Positions 53,945-63,062 of a DNA stretch of 64,000 nt are shown one piece after another (the stretch's first letter is position 1; each line of letters begins with the position of its first letter). The notes below the pieces were generated by a model. That model was not told the DNA's origin and did no database searches. It worked only from the letters and a program-made list of their open reading frames with translations. The position numbers and the translations under genes are program-made. Source of the DNA: Ktedonobacter racemifer DSM 44963 (lineage in GTDB: Bacteria; Chloroflexota; Ktedonobacteria; Ktedonobacterales; Ktedonobacteraceae); contig NZ_ADVG01000003.1 in assembly GCF_000178855.1 (NCBI RefSeq), positions 992,001 to 1,056,000 on the forward strand, written 5' to 3'.

Positions 53945-54159
53945 CTGCGAGTGATATTACCCAAGTATAGCATTGCTCACTAGAAAGCCAAGCTGTCAAA
54001 GCATGCATTCCAGATTGCAGAGTTGTGCAATACAGGTTTGATCAATGAGATTTGCATAGACATACGATGTCTTCCGCCTCAATGTTGCGTACAGTTTAAA
54101 CAGATCTAATACAGCGTAAAGTCTCCATCAAGCACTGTACATAACAGGAGCAGCAATTT

Positions 54160-54927
54160 ATGTTAACACCAGAGGTACAGGCGCACAAAGCAGGTATTAT
54201 TGAGGCCATTGATGTGCGCAAAAACTACGCCACAGGAAAATTATATGTTCAGGCATTGAAAGACATCAATCTTCACATTCAATCAGGCGAGATCGTTGCG
54301 ATAATGGGTCCGAGTGGATGCGGAAAAACTACGCTCCTCAACTGCTTGAGCGGGCTCGATAACGTCTCTTCCGGTATCATCAAAATCGCGAGCAAGGATA
54401 TCCGCAGTTTCTCAGACCGCGAGCTTACCGCCTTTCGCGCTCGCGAAATGGGTTTCATATTCCAAATCTATAACCTGCTACCGATTCTCACGGGCCTGGA
54501 GAATGTTGAGTTACCCCTTCTCGCCAGCGGGGTGCGGGCGAAAGAGGCTCGTGAACGGGCCCTGCTCAGCATTGAACAGGTTGGGCTGAGCGACTGGCGC
54601 TACCATCGACCCGCCGAGATGAGCGGGGGGCAACGTCAACGCTTTGCTATCGCTCGCGCCCTCGCTACAGCCCCCTCAATCATCTGGGCCGATGAGCCAA
54701 CTGGTGCGCTCGATAGCCAGACCAGCCAGGAGATTATCGATCTGATGCTTGCACTCAATCGCGATTACCACCTGACCTTTGTCTGGGTAACACATGCACC
54801 TGAGGTCGCGCGCCAGGCTCAGCGCTTGATTATGATGCGTGATGGTTCTATTGTGGAAGATCAGCCACTTTCAGCAACTGGATCCCCCTTAACCGCAATT
54901 CAGCAGAGTGGAGAAAGCCATGCATAA
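54160..54927 (+). CDS. ABC transporter ATPase, MacB/LolD-type
   Basis: A 255-residue ATPase that powers an FtsX-type permease. Motifs: Walker A GPSGCGKTTLLN, Q-loop FIFQIYNLLPILTGLENV, signature MSGGQRQRFAIARAL, Walker B IIWADEPTGALD and switch WVTHAPEV. GGAG lies 10 bases before the ATG. The permease start overlaps its end by 8 bases. The pair belongs to the mechanotransmission class (MacB, LolCDE, BceAB) that acts on lipoproteins or envelope-active peptides. Confidence 0.94.
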   Translation: MLTPEVQAHKAGIIEAIDVRKNYATGKLYVQALKDINLHIQSGEIVAIMGPSGCGKTTLLNCLSGLDNVSSGIIKIASKDIRSFSDRELTAFRAREMGFIFQIYNLLPILTGLENVELPLLASGVRAKEARERALLSIEQVGLSDWRYHRPAEMSGGQRQRFAIARALATAPSIIWADEPTGALDSQTSQEIIDLMLALNRDYHLTFVWVTHAPEVARQAQRLIMMRDGSIVEDQPLSATGSPLTAIQQSGESHA

Positions 54928-57900
54928 TATTATCAATGACCTCTCTCCTACGATCCTCGTCTACTGGCTCGGGCTTATTACTGGTACGCTCCTGTTGGGT
55001 ATACTCCTGGTAGGAAGCTTACAGCCATTTCTGCTCAAAATGAGCGTGCGCAACACTATACGCCGCCCCTGGCAAGCCTTGCTCCTGGTATCCGGCCTGG
55101 CTCTGGCAACTGGTATCATTGTGGCCGCGCTAGGCATTCAGGATAGTTTCAACGCCTCAATGGCTCCCTATCGCCTGGCGCAAATGGGCAATGTTGATGA
55201 AGCGGTCACTGGAACCTTCACTCAACAGCAGGTCTCTACCTACCAGGCACAAATACGACAGCAACACGATGTGCAAGCGGTCTCAGCACTCTTCTATGCG
55301 CATGGAGCTGGTGGCTCAAATGTCTGGTCAACCCGCACAGGTACCTCCATAGGCAGTTTATCAACCTACGCCATCCCTCCAGACTTCGATGCCGTTTATG
55401 GGCCACTCACTGACACCCATGGGCGACACATCCGTTTCTCCGACCTGCGTCCAGACGAGGTCTACCTGAGCAAGACCCTGGTCAATCTCTTTGATGTACA
55501 ACCAGGAGATACCCTGCAAATCCAATTCTTCTTTAGCGGTGTCGAAAAATCTATCTCGACAAGCGCTCGTGTACGCGCCCTGCTGCCTAACGACCTGGCC
55601 TTTACCTCTGGTGAACTGGCTAGCAACAACCCCACAGGAGAGATCATTTTACCACTCGCTACCTTGCAACGCCTGGCTACGCAACAACTTCACCAGGATT
55701 TTATTGCCAATACTATCTGCGTAAAAAATGTGGGAGCCGGAGGCATGGCTGACATCGGGCCTTCCGGAGAACGCAGCCTGGCCGTACAGAGTGCTCTCAG
55801 CCGTATTGTCGGCGTTCCCATTCTCGATGTAAATGGTAGCCTTGACCTCGATACGCAATTCGACAATGTGCTAATTCATCCGCTCAAGCCGGATATGGTA
55901 CAGCGTTATGGTGTACCTTTAAGCTTCGCCTTGCGCCAGACGAGCGCCGCGAAGCAGCTCCGCTTCTCTATTCCCCTGCTCAGTGATCTCCTGGTCGGTG
56001 CGGCTCTGTTGCTTCTGGTCCTCCTCTTCCTCTTGCTGGCGGCTGAGCGACGTTCTGAACTGGGAATCAGTCGTGCAATTGGGCTCCAACGCGGACACCT
56101 CATCAAGCTGTTATTACTTGAGGGCAGTATCTATGCCCTGGTAGGAGGCTTGCTTGGCATTCCGTTGGGGCTGGGCATTATCGCCGCCCTACTGGTACTT
56201 CTCTCCTCGGTTCCACAATTAGGGGGCACATCAATAGCGCTACACGTCTGGGTTAGCTGGCAGAACCTTGGAACGGCCTATTGCCTGGGTACACTGGTGG
56301 CGCTGCTGGCCATATTCTTCAGCGCCATCTGGATCAGTGGCACAAATATTGTCGCGGCTATCCGCGACCTCGATGAGCCTCCTACCCTTACAGCACGTTT
56401 ATTACAACTTGTGCTCGCGCTGTGGCTACCGCCTCGCGACGAAGCTGGCCTGGTTATCCCTGAAACCCTGGCGCGCCAGATTGGACGACGAGTCGAGGCC
56501 ATAGGGAAACTGCTCTGGGGACTCTTTGCTCGCGGCATACTTAGCCTTCCGCTAGGGCTCTACCTGCTCCAACTGGGCATGCTCCAGGAGCAGATCTGGT
56601 TACAACACCTCGGCATTACCCTCGCCTGCGCCGGGAGCGGCCTGCTTAGTGCCTGGCTCCTCCAATGCCTCAAGGTACCCTCCAGCCTGGCACGCCGCCT
56701 GGGCTTTACGCTTCTGGGATTAAGCTGGCTGGCATTCGGCCTCTATAAAAACATTCTCCTGGGCTTCTTCATCGACGTTCCGAGTGACAATGAGCCATTC
56801 CTGACGCTCGATACGCTGTTGAGCACACTAACGCTCGTGAGTGGAGCAGTCATCCTGGCGATGTCCAATGTTGATCTCCTACTTCACGCTCTTTCAGGAC
56901 TTATACGATATGTACGTGGCCTGGCGCCTATCAGTCGTACAAGCCTGGTCTACCCGCTGACATTCCGCTTCCGCACTGGCGCAACCATCTCCTTGCTGAG
57001 CCTGGTCATGTTGCTTGTGACATTCTTTACCACCATCAATCTGGTAGACATCCAGCACAATCAGCTTGATACAATCACAGGCGGTTTCCAGCTTGGTATG
57101 ACAGACCCCAGGCCGGAACTGGAGCGGCAGTTTCAGTCCACACCTGAACTACAACAACAGTTTCAGCGTATGGCATCCCTACACGCACTGCTCGGCATTA
57201 TCAAAGGCAATCAGGTAGCCCTCAATGTGCCGCTACACCTGCATCTGCCCAACGGCGATACCACTCTTAAGAGTCTGATGCCAACTGAGTCCAGTGACGC
57301 CTTCCTGGCAGCAACTCGGCTTCCCTTTCAGGCACGCGCCCAGTCCTATACCTCTGACCGCCAGGTCTGGGACACGCTACAAAATCAGGCTGGATATGCG
57401 GTGTTGCGCTATGACACCGACGCGCCAGGGCTACCTACAGGCAATGGTTTTAAGCCCTTTACGGTTGATATTCCTGATCGCACAGTCCCTCAAGGCGTGC
57501 ATTATCATCCTGTGACCATTATTGGCATCCTCGCGCCCGACACCTATTATCCCTCCCTCTTCGTATCTCAGCGTACGGCACGTGATCTTATGCTCGGGCA
57601 GGCAAGCAAAGGTAAAGGCGACGTCACGTACTACACCTACCTCTTCCAAGAACGCGATGGGACGCAAAACAGCCAGGCCATACGCGTACTGAATCACGTC
57701 TTCAGTCCGGGCAATCGACGCCTGGCCTTCCAGGTACTCGATCCCAGCGAGGGCAATACGGCCACAGCTATCCTGACACTGACTATCACAGGGTATCTCG
57801 GCCTGGGGCTCATCTTTGGCGTCCTGGCAATCGCTATTATCATCAGCCGCGCAGTAGTTGAGCGACGACAACAAATTGGTATGTTGCGTGCGTTGGGCTT

Positions 57901-58156
57901 CTCGCGAGGGTTAATCCTGCGCTCCTTCTTGCTAGAAGCGGTCATCATTGTCACTCTGGGTCTGCTACTGGGAGCACTACTGGCCTGTGGCCTCGCTTAC
58001 CAGGTCTTTACCGCCTACTCCGAGAACTTCCCATTACCCATCTTGCCCTTGCTGTTGATACTCCTGACCTGTTACCTAACAGCATTTCTCGCGACCATTT
58101 TCCCGGCTCGTCAGGCTGCACACCTCTCGCCAGCGGAAGCTCTGCGCTATGAATAA
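54920..58156 (+). CDS. Large FtsX-type ABC permease
   Basis: A 1078-residue membrane protein. The ATG at 54920 has GGAG 6 bases upstream. The predicted layout has one N-terminal helix pair, a large extracytoplasmic domain (about 85-345), a first FtsX core (about 355-490; ERRSELGISRAIGLQRGHLI), a further group of helices to about 700, a second external domain and a final FtsX core (about 950-1075; VVERRQQIGMLRALGFSRGLI and FPARQAAHLSPAEALRYE). Two FtsX units in one chain resemble bacterial exporters of the BceB/DUF214 type. With the ATPase and the kinase pair it may expel or sense an envelope-active compound. Confidence 0.9.
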   Translation: MHNIINDLSPTILVYWLGLITGTLLLGILLVGSLQPFLLKMSVRNTIRRPWQALLLVSGLALATGIIVAALGIQDSFNASMAPYRLAQMGNVDEAVTGTFTQQQVSTYQAQIRQQHDVQAVSALFYAHGAGGSNVWSTRTGTSIGSLSTYAIPPDFDAVYGPLTDTHGRHIRFSDLRPDEVYLSKTLVNLFDVQPGDTLQIQFFFSGVEKSISTSARVRALLPNDLAFTSGELASNNPTGEIILPLATLQRLATQQLHQDFIANTICVKNVGAGGMADIGPSGERSLAVQSALSRIVGVPILDVNGSLDLDTQFDNVLIHPLKPDMVQRYGVPLSFALRQTSAAKQLRFSIPLLSDLLVGAALLLLVLLFLLLAAERRSELGISRAIGLQRGHLIKLLLLEGSIYALVGGLLGIPLGLGIIAALLVLLSSVPQLGGTSIALHVWVSWQNLGTAYCLGTLVALLAIFFSAIWISGTNIVAAIRDLDEPPTLTARLLQLVLALWLPPRDEAGLVIPETLARQIGRRVEAIGKLLWGLFARGILSLPLGLYLLQLGMLQEQIWLQHLGITLACAGSGLLSAWLLQCLKVPSSLARRLGFTLLGLSWLAFGLYKNILLGFFIDVPSDNEPFLTLDTLLSTLTLVSGAVILAMSNVDLLLHALSGLIRYVRGLAPISRTSLVYPLTFRFRTGATISLLSLVMLLVTFFTTINLVDIQHNQLDTITGGFQLGMTDPRPELERQFQSTPELQQQFQRMASLHALLGIIKGNQVALNVPLHLHLPNGDTTLKSLMPTESSDAFLAATRLPFQARAQSYTSDRQVWDTLQNQAGYAVLRYDTDAPGLPTGNGFKPFTVDIPDRTVPQGVHYHPVTIIGILAPDTYYPSLFVSQRTARDLMLGQASKGKGDVTYYTYLFQERDGTQNSQAIRVLNHVFSPGNRRLAFQVLDPSEGNTATAILTLTITGYLGLGLIFGVLAIAIIISRAVVERRQQIGMLRALGFSRGLILRSFLLEAVIIVTLGLLLGALLACGLAYQVFTAYSENFPLPILPLLLILLTCYLTAFLATIFPARQAAHLSPAEALRYE

Positions 58157-58174
58157 AAAAGGAGAAACTTCATC

Positions 58175-58684
58175 ATGCCAGCACCACAACCTGATCTAAG
58201 TAAAAAACCGCAAACCAGGTCCAGTACATGGGGCAGGATACTGCTTGCCGTCGCGCTGAGCGCCATTGTCCTGCTAGGCGGAGGCATAATTCTCTGGCAG
58301 GTAACTACGCAACAGCCTCCAAGACATGTTGCTCAAGATGAGACATCTTCAAGCAGCTCGAAGGGTAACAAAAACCCTGCCTGTGGCCCCCGCCTCCCCA
58401 TGGATAGCATCTCACAAGAGATAGCTAACCAGCTTCAAATGAACCTCGACCAGGTCAAGCAACAGGTACGCACAGGTAAAAAGCTACGTGATCTCGCCGC
58501 AAGCAGGAACATCTCGCTTGCGCGCCTGCATGCTATTGAAATACAGGCCTTCGAGGATGGAAACAACCAATGGCAACGCCAGGGCTGCCTCTCACCACAG
58601 GATTACAACAACAATCAACAACGCTTCCGTGTCTTAACGCCCTTACAACTAGATGATGAAGTGACTGACTCACTCAAACATTAA
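58175..58684 (+). CDS. Small membrane-anchored partner of the ABC system
   Basis: A 169-residue protein with a short cytosolic tail, one membrane helix (about 21-47) and an external part of about 115 residues. The external part has a Ser-rich linker, two cysteines (NPACGPRLP and RQGCLSPQ) that may form a disulfide, and a helical motif (IANQLQMNLDQVKQQVRTGK then KLRDLAASRNISLARLH). That motif resembles a short repeat seen in other exported Gram-positive proteins. AAGGAG precedes the ATG, 18 bases after the permease stop. It may be a substrate-binding or accessory subunit. Confidence 0.7.
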   Translation: MPAPQPDLSKKPQTRSSTWGRILLAVALSAIVLLGGGIILWQVTTQQPPRHVAQDETSSSSSKGNKNPACGPRLPMDSISQEIANQLQMNLDQVKQQVRTGKKLRDLAASRNISLARLHAIEIQAFEDGNNQWQRQGCLSPQDYNNNQQRFRVLTPLQLDDEVTDSLKH

Positions 58685-58690
58685 CCGAAG

Positions 58691-58728
58691 TAACACATCC
58701 AGCACAGGATCCTGTGCTGGATGTGTTA
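58691..58728 (+). terminator. Perfect palindrome terminating the ABC operon
   Basis: A 38-base perfect palindrome with no spacer begins 7 bases after the stop codon at 58684. Its 5' arm is A/C-rich, unlike most long hairpins here. Confidence 0.65.
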
Positions 58729-59147
58729 AATAGAAATATATTCATGGTTCCTATTCTACATATATGTTTCATCCAGGTCTTCTTCTAAATTGCTAAAACG
58801 TCAAATAGCATGTTCACCCGCTAACACTCACACCACCTTTTTCGCCAGATATGGTGCATTCGCCAGATGAAATATTCTTTCCCCGTATGCCTCAACAGCC
58901 TTCCCTGCCTGCAAGCAAAACTATACAATAGAGCATCTCAATTTCAAGCACGTCCCTAAAGGCAAAAGGCAAAATTTACATATTTTGTATACATTGTGTC
59001 AATTCTTTATTCAAACCTTTGACATATAGACATAAATAATGAATAATAAGGAGACAAGAGGGCGGTCTTCCCAACGCTCTCATTGGCAATCCCGTACAAG
59101 GCGTACTCACTGGGTGGTCTCCACCCCTGGCAAGATCGAGGGCACAT
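58729..59147. other. Intergenic region before the P-loop protein
   Basis: About 420 bases, AT-rich. TTCGCCAGAT occurs twice (near 58849 and 58868). A 49-codon ORF from 59039 has no ribosome binding site and is not called. The frame of the P-loop gene is open upstream to 59043, but without a usual start codon. Confidence 0.5.
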
Positions 59148-59783
59148 ATGAAAAACGCGACTCCTGGTCTCACCTGGCTAATTGAGCACATCCTCCCTCG
59201 GGGAGAACTTACCGTTATGCAAGGCCCGCTCCACGTTGGTAGATCGCTGCTCCTGCTCGATTGGGCGCTCTGCTCCGCCACTGGCAAATCCTGGTTTGGG
59301 CATCTGGTTCATCCTGGTTCGGTAGCTTTCTGCTCCACCGAGAAATTGCAGGATCTTGGACAACGGGCACGCGCCTGGTACACAACCTACCAGTCGGACA
59401 TCGATCTCCCCGTCCAGCACACTCCGATCTCCTTCCTTGAGCTAGAGGCCCTCTCTGAAGAGAACTATCTTGCGGCCAGTGAACAGCTCGTAGAAGAGAT
59501 CAAGGATATGCAGGATCCGCCATCGCTCATCATCCTGGATGTCGAAGGCACCAGAGAACTCCAGGCACGCATGCTTGCCTACCGCTTATGGCAATATTTC
59601 GGCGCCACAGTCCTGCTAACCTCCTCCGATTCCTCCCGCGATGATATCCTCAAACTCGTTCCCTCTGGCTATAAAGATGAGCAAGAGTTTCTCTTGCATT
59701 TCCCCGGCACCTATGGCACCTCTGCGCTCCAATTGCGCCTGCAACCAAAGGGCTTCCCACTCACTAACCAGCAATCAGCCTAA
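59148..59783 (+). CDS. RepA/AAA_25-like P-loop protein with altered Walker A
   Basis: A 211-residue RecA-fold protein of the AAA_25 type (RepA- or KaiC-like). The P-loop reads GPLHVGRSLLLLDWALCSAT: the invariant Lys of GxxxxGK[ST] is Arg. The following SVAFCSTEKL and Walker B-like PSLIILDVEG fit the family. The C-terminal part ends TYGTSALQLRLQPKG. Loss of the Walker lysine usually abolishes ATP hydrolysis, so it may bind without hydrolysing or have a regulatory job. GAGGG lies upstream of the ATG. It is not in an obvious plasmid or phage context. Confidence 0.65.
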   Translation: MKNATPGLTWLIEHILPRGELTVMQGPLHVGRSLLLLDWALCSATGKSWFGHLVHPGSVAFCSTEKLQDLGQRARAWYTTYQSDIDLPVQHTPISFLELEALSEENYLAASEQLVEEIKDMQDPPSLIILDVEGTRELQARMLAYRLWQYFGATVLLTSSDSSRDDILKLVPSGYKDEQEFLLHFPGTYGTSALQLRLQPKGFPLTNQQSA

Positions 59784-59792
59784 TAATGATAC

Positions 59793-59846
59793 AGTCTGGT
59801 AAGAGACGTAGAGGGTGCTGGCACCCTCTACGTCTCTTACCAGACT
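59793..59846. terminator. Hairpin between convergent genes
   Basis: Arms 59793-59818 and 59821-59846 pair perfectly over 26 bp with a 2-nt loop. It lies 9 bases after one stop codon and 3 bases before the other, so it is a shared terminator. Confidence 0.8.
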
Positions 59847-59849
59847 ACC

Positions 59850-60731
59850 CTACCCCTTACGTCCCCAGGCGGTCAGGATGTACCAGATGCCACGGAAGTC
59901 TTCCGCGAGCATCTCTTGTTGCATCTGTTCATAGAGGGTCGTAAAGGCTTCATCAGTGGTCAGGCCACACTTCTTTAGCACAGGCAGGAGGCGCAGGAAG
60001 CCGCTGCGCCAATCTTCATACTGGCTCTGGTGAAACTCGGTGCCGTAGGAGAAATCAATGGCGTGCGCCTGGTGCTGGATCTCTTGGCCGCCCACGTCGC
60101 GCAGGAACTTTCCCAGCATGGGCGTCATGCCAAAGCTATGACCATTGGGCGAGAAGCCATACCCTAACTGATGCATCATACGAGTAGTAAGAGAGAGTAT
60201 TTCTTCCAGCGCGGCACTGTTGGAGATGCCTCCAGTATCGATCTCCGTCAGGCGCAGCATACCTCCTGGCCGCAAGATGCGAAAAAATTCCTGGACCACA
60301 GCAGTCCAGTCTTTGCGGAGGACAAAACCGGTCATAAAGCGCGCATTGACCAGGTCAAAAGAGGCATCGTCAATGGGCAAAGGCTTGAGTAGATTGCCTT
60401 CCACGAACAGGGCGTTCCCGCGCTCTTCCGTCCGCGCCTGCGTCTGCGCATAGCGAATCATGAGTTTACTGATATCGATGCCGACGACCTCAACCTCTGG
60501 ATACTCATAGGCTACATTGAGCACCCAGTTCCCTGGACCACATCCCATATCAATGATACGCTTATACTGACTGGGCAACTGATTCTGCAATTCGGGAAAC
60601 AGTCCCCTCATACCCTGGTTTACCAGCTCGTCCTGACGCATCAGGCGTAACATCTCCGCCATATCTTCCGGGTCCAGGACATACATGTCTTCACGCTTTT
60701 TCTGCGAGGAAGGCTCTCTCATACGCTCCAT
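59850..60731 (-). CDS. SAM-dependent class I methyltransferase
   Basis: A 293-residue methyltransferase (Methyltransf_11/25 type). SAM-binding motif I is IIDMGCGPGNWVLNVAYEY (about residue 60), motif II EVVGIDISKLMIRYA, motif III PIDDASFDLVNARFM, and the post-motif LRPGGMLRLTEIDTG. The substrate is unknown; the family methylates many small molecules. Its ATG at 60731 has only a weak site (GGATGG), and the second ATG three codons on is possible. It is transcribed alone. Confidence 0.9.
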   Translation of the reverse strand: MERMREPSSQKKREDMYVLDPEDMAEMLRLMRQDELVNQGMRGLFPELQNQLPSQYKRIIDMGCGPGNWVLNVAYEYPEVEVVGIDISKLMIRYAQTQARTEERGNALFVEGNLLKPLPIDDASFDLVNARFMTGFVLRKDWTAVVQEFFRILRPGGMLRLTEIDTGGISNSAALEEILSLTTRMMHQLGYGFSPNGHSFGMTPMLGKFLRDVGGQEIQHQAHAIDFSYGTEFHQSQYEDWRSGFLRLLPVLKKCGLTTDEAFTTLYEQMQQEMLAEDFRGIWYILTAWGRKG

Positions 60732-60854
60732 CTCTTTTTAATTCCATCCGCCAGCAAGTAGTTTTCTACCCCTGAACCCTCATTATATGCTTTCTTCAAG
60801 CCCCCTTTCAATCTTCACACCCTTACTCTCGTCCACCTGACATCCAGAGTATGA

Positions 60855-60905
60855 TGCTGTAGATGTGTGGCTGCGGGCTTCGCCCACAGCCACACATCTA
60901 CAGCA
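60855..60905. repeat. Hairpin between divergent genes
   Basis: Arms 60855-60878 and 60882-60905 pair over 24 bp with one mismatch and a TTC loop, followed by ATTTTTTATT. It has the look of an intrinsic terminator for plus-strand transcription, yet no plus-strand gene lies just upstream. It may block read-through into the operon promoter that follows. Confidence 0.55.
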
Positions 60906-60920
60906 ATTTTTTATTCTCCA

Positions 60921-60979
60921 TTGACAAAAGGCAATTCGTTCAGTTATTATTGTAAATAATGTTGATCAAGTAAATCAAC
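60921..60979 (+). promoter_or_regulatory. Promoter and two palindromic sites of the flavin/ABC operon
   Basis: TTGACA (60921-60926) and TATTAT (60945-60950) are 18 bases apart. ATTATTGTAAATAAT (60946-60960) is a perfect 6-bp inverted repeat over the -10 region, and GTTGAT/ATCAAC (60961-60979) is a second one just downstream. Both are well placed for a repressor. The first gene starts at 61009. Confidence 0.5.
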
Positions 60980-61008
60980 AAACTCATAGAAGCTGAAAAG
61001 GAAGGTGT

Positions 61009-61626
61009 ATGAGTTTCAAACTACTGGCTATCAATGGTAGCCTTACGCCCTCACCATCACGTACACGTAGTGTGCTGGATATCGCCCTGACGGGCGCCAG
61101 GAGGTATGCTTCTGCCATAGAGACGGAGGTTCTGGAACTACGCGACTATGAGCTGGAATTCTGTGATGGTCGCGCCCTCGCTGACTATAACAGCGACACA
61201 CGCCGCGCCCTCGCACTGGTGAATGAGGCCAACGCCTACCTGGTCGCGACCCCTATCTATCGGGGAACCTATACTGGCGCGCTCAAGAATTTCTTTGACC
61301 TGGTCCCTAACGACCCCAAGGGGCAGGATCCCTTGCGGGGGAAAGTTGTCGGCCTGCTGGCGACAGGCGGCAGCGATCATCACTATCTCTCCCTGGAGCA
61401 CCAGTTACGCCCCCTCTTTGGCTTCTTCGGTACCTATACGCCCGCGCGCGTGATCTATGCCTCGCCCAGAGATTTCGATGCCCAGAAGCAGGTCCAGGGC
61501 AGGCTGGTGACGGAGCTGGAGCAGTTAGGGCAGGAGGTCATTGCCCTGGCGCGCTTCCTCGCCAGTACCTCAGATATCTCACATGCGGAGCGTGTCGGCA
61601 CGCGCCAGAAAGAGGTAGCACAGTGA
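61009..61626 (+). CDS. NAD(P)H-dependent FMN reductase, SsuE-like
   Basis: A 205-residue flavodoxin-like enzyme that reduces FMN with NAD(P)H. The phosphate loop reads AINGSLTPSPSRTRSVLD (residues 7-24), followed by TPIYRGTYTGALKNFFDLVP typical of the NADPH-dependent FMN reductase family and ATGGSDHHYLSLEHQLRPLF as in SsuE/MsuE. In sulfonate pathways the reduced flavin is passed to a two-component monooxygenase. The next gene overlaps its stop (GTGA), an ABC importer follows, and a monooxygenase may lie beyond the window. Confidence 0.88.
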   Translation: MSFKLLAINGSLTPSPSRTRSVLDIALTGARRYASAIETEVLELRDYELEFCDGRALADYNSDTRRALALVNEANAYLVATPIYRGTYTGALKNFFDLVPNDPKGQDPLRGKVVGLLATGGSDHHYLSLEHQLRPLFGFFGTYTPARVIYASPRDFDAQKQVQGRLVTELEQLGQEVIALARFLASTSDISHAERVGTRQKEVAQ

Positions 61627-62162
61627 GCAAAAACCATTTTGACCAGGTCGATCAGGCCGAGTTTCGCCAGGCCCTGGGGCATTTTGCTTCGGGCGTGACC
61701 GTCATCACCACGCAGCACGAGAACCAGCCTCATGGCACGACCGTCAGCGCCTTCTCTTCTCTGTCCTTAAATCCGCCGCTTGTGCTGGTGAGCATTGACA
61801 CGAACGCCACTATTCACGATCTGCTTATCGCTAGCGAGGTATTCGCTGTGAATATCCTTGCCGAGCATGCCGAAACACTCTCACGCCATTTCGCTCGGCG
61901 TATCCCAGATAAATTCTCTGGCATCTCCTACACTCTAGGTAAGCTCAACGTTCCCTTGCTTGAAGATGCGGTCGCAAGCCTGGAGTGTCGCCTGGTTGCC
62001 CGCTATCCCGGCGGAGACCACTCCATCTTCGTGGGCGAGGTACTAGCGACCAGGACTTATCCTCAACATCAGCCCTTACTCTATTTCCGTAGTCAGTATG
62101 AGCGCCTGCACAGCAAAACGGTCAACCTGACAACCGACACGCTATCCACTACGCGCACCTGA
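61623..62162 (+). CDS. Flavin reductase, split-barrel type
   Basis: A 179-residue member of the flavin-reductase-like FMN-binding split-barrel family. GTG start at 61623 overlaps the preceding stop. Typical stretches are LGHFASGVTVITTQHENQPH, VSAFSSLSLNPPLVLVSID and EVFAVNILAEHAETLSRHFA. It supplies reduced FMN or FAD to a partner oxygenase. Two flavin reductases of unrelated folds in tandem are unusual, hinting at separate oxygenase partners or a mixed pathway. Confidence 0.9.
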   Translation: MSKNHFDQVDQAEFRQALGHFASGVTVITTQHENQPHGTTVSAFSSLSLNPPLVLVSIDTNATIHDLLIASEVFAVNILAEHAETLSRHFARRIPDKFSGISYTLGKLNVPLLEDAVASLECRLVARYPGGDHSIFVGEVLATRTYPQHQPLLYFRSQYERLHSKTVNLTTDTLSTTRT

Positions 62163-62237
62163 CACCACATCACTTACTAAGGCAACCACCGCCGACGCGA
62201 AAAGTCAAATCGGAAAGCAAGGGAAGGAGAAACAACA

Positions 62238-63047
62238 ATGGCACAACAGGATGTAGAGCCAATAGTTCAGGCAGCTCACGTCTCCCTGGGATATTCCAGG
62301 AAGCGTAAACAGGAGGTGACGATTGTCGAGGACACAAGCTTCTCTATCCAGCGTGGGGAAAAATTTGTGCTTATCGGGCCATCGGGCTGCGGCAAAACGA
62401 CGCTTCTCAAGGCGATAGGCGGCTTTCTCCCTCCTTACCAGGGAGAACTGCTGGTCAAAGGGAGGCCAGTTCAGGGTCCAGGTCCAGATCGAGCCTTCGT
62501 CTTTCAGGACTTTGAGCAATTGTTCGCCTGGCGCACCGTCCTGGGCAATATCGTGTACGCGCTCCAGGTCACGAAGCGCTTATCTCGCCAGGAGGCTACC
62601 GACAAGGCCCGCTTCTACCTGGAGTTGGTTGATGTGGCAGCAGCGGCGGATAAGTATCCCCATATGCTCTCAGGGGGGATGAAACAACGTGCCGCCCTGG
62701 CTAGAGCACTGGCTCTTGAGCCAGATATCCTGCTGATGGACGAACCCTTTGGTGCCCTGGACGCGATCACACGCAATCAGCTCCAACTCGAACTTAACGA
62801 GATCTGGCGGCGCACTAATGTCACGATTGTGCTGGTGACGCACTCGATTCAGGAGGCCATTTTTCTCGGACATCGGGTCATGGTTATGTCTTCTTCACCG
62901 GCTCGTATCCGCGAAATCGTCGATACAAGCACGGCAGAGGACCTCAGCAGCGCCGCGTTCACTGATCTCTCACAGCACCTGCAATCCTTGCTCGTTCGCC
63001 AGGCACCACTACTTGAACCTGTCGCGCAGTTGAGCGCGGTTGAATAA
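62238..63047 (+). CDS. ABC importer ATPase, SsuB/TauB/NrtD-type
   Basis: A 269-residue ATPase of the nitrate/sulfonate/taurine family. Walker A is GPSGCGKTTLLKAIGG, Q-loop FVFQDFEQLFAWRTVLGN, signature LSGGMKQRAALARALALE, Walker B ILLMDEPFGALDAI, H-loop VLVTHSIQEA. The short C-terminal tail is usual. AAGGAG lies about 8 bases before the ATG. It is followed 15 bases on by the permease gene. Confidence 0.94.
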   Translation: MAQQDVEPIVQAAHVSLGYSRKRKQEVTIVEDTSFSIQRGEKFVLIGPSGCGKTTLLKAIGGFLPPYQGELLVKGRPVQGPGPDRAFVFQDFEQLFAWRTVLGNIVYALQVTKRLSRQEATDKARFYLELVDVAAAADKYPHMLSGGMKQRAALARALALEPDILLMDEPFGALDAITRNQLQLELNEIWRRTNVTIVLVTHSIQEAIFLGHRVMVMSSSPARIREIVDTSTAEDLSSAAFTDLSQHLQSLLVRQAPLLEPVAQLSAVE

Positions 63048-63062
63048 AGAAAGGAGTTTCAC

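Noticed and set aside
59039..59188. 49-codon ORF overlapping the P-loop gene
   Set aside because: No ribosome binding site and an unremarkable basic composition.
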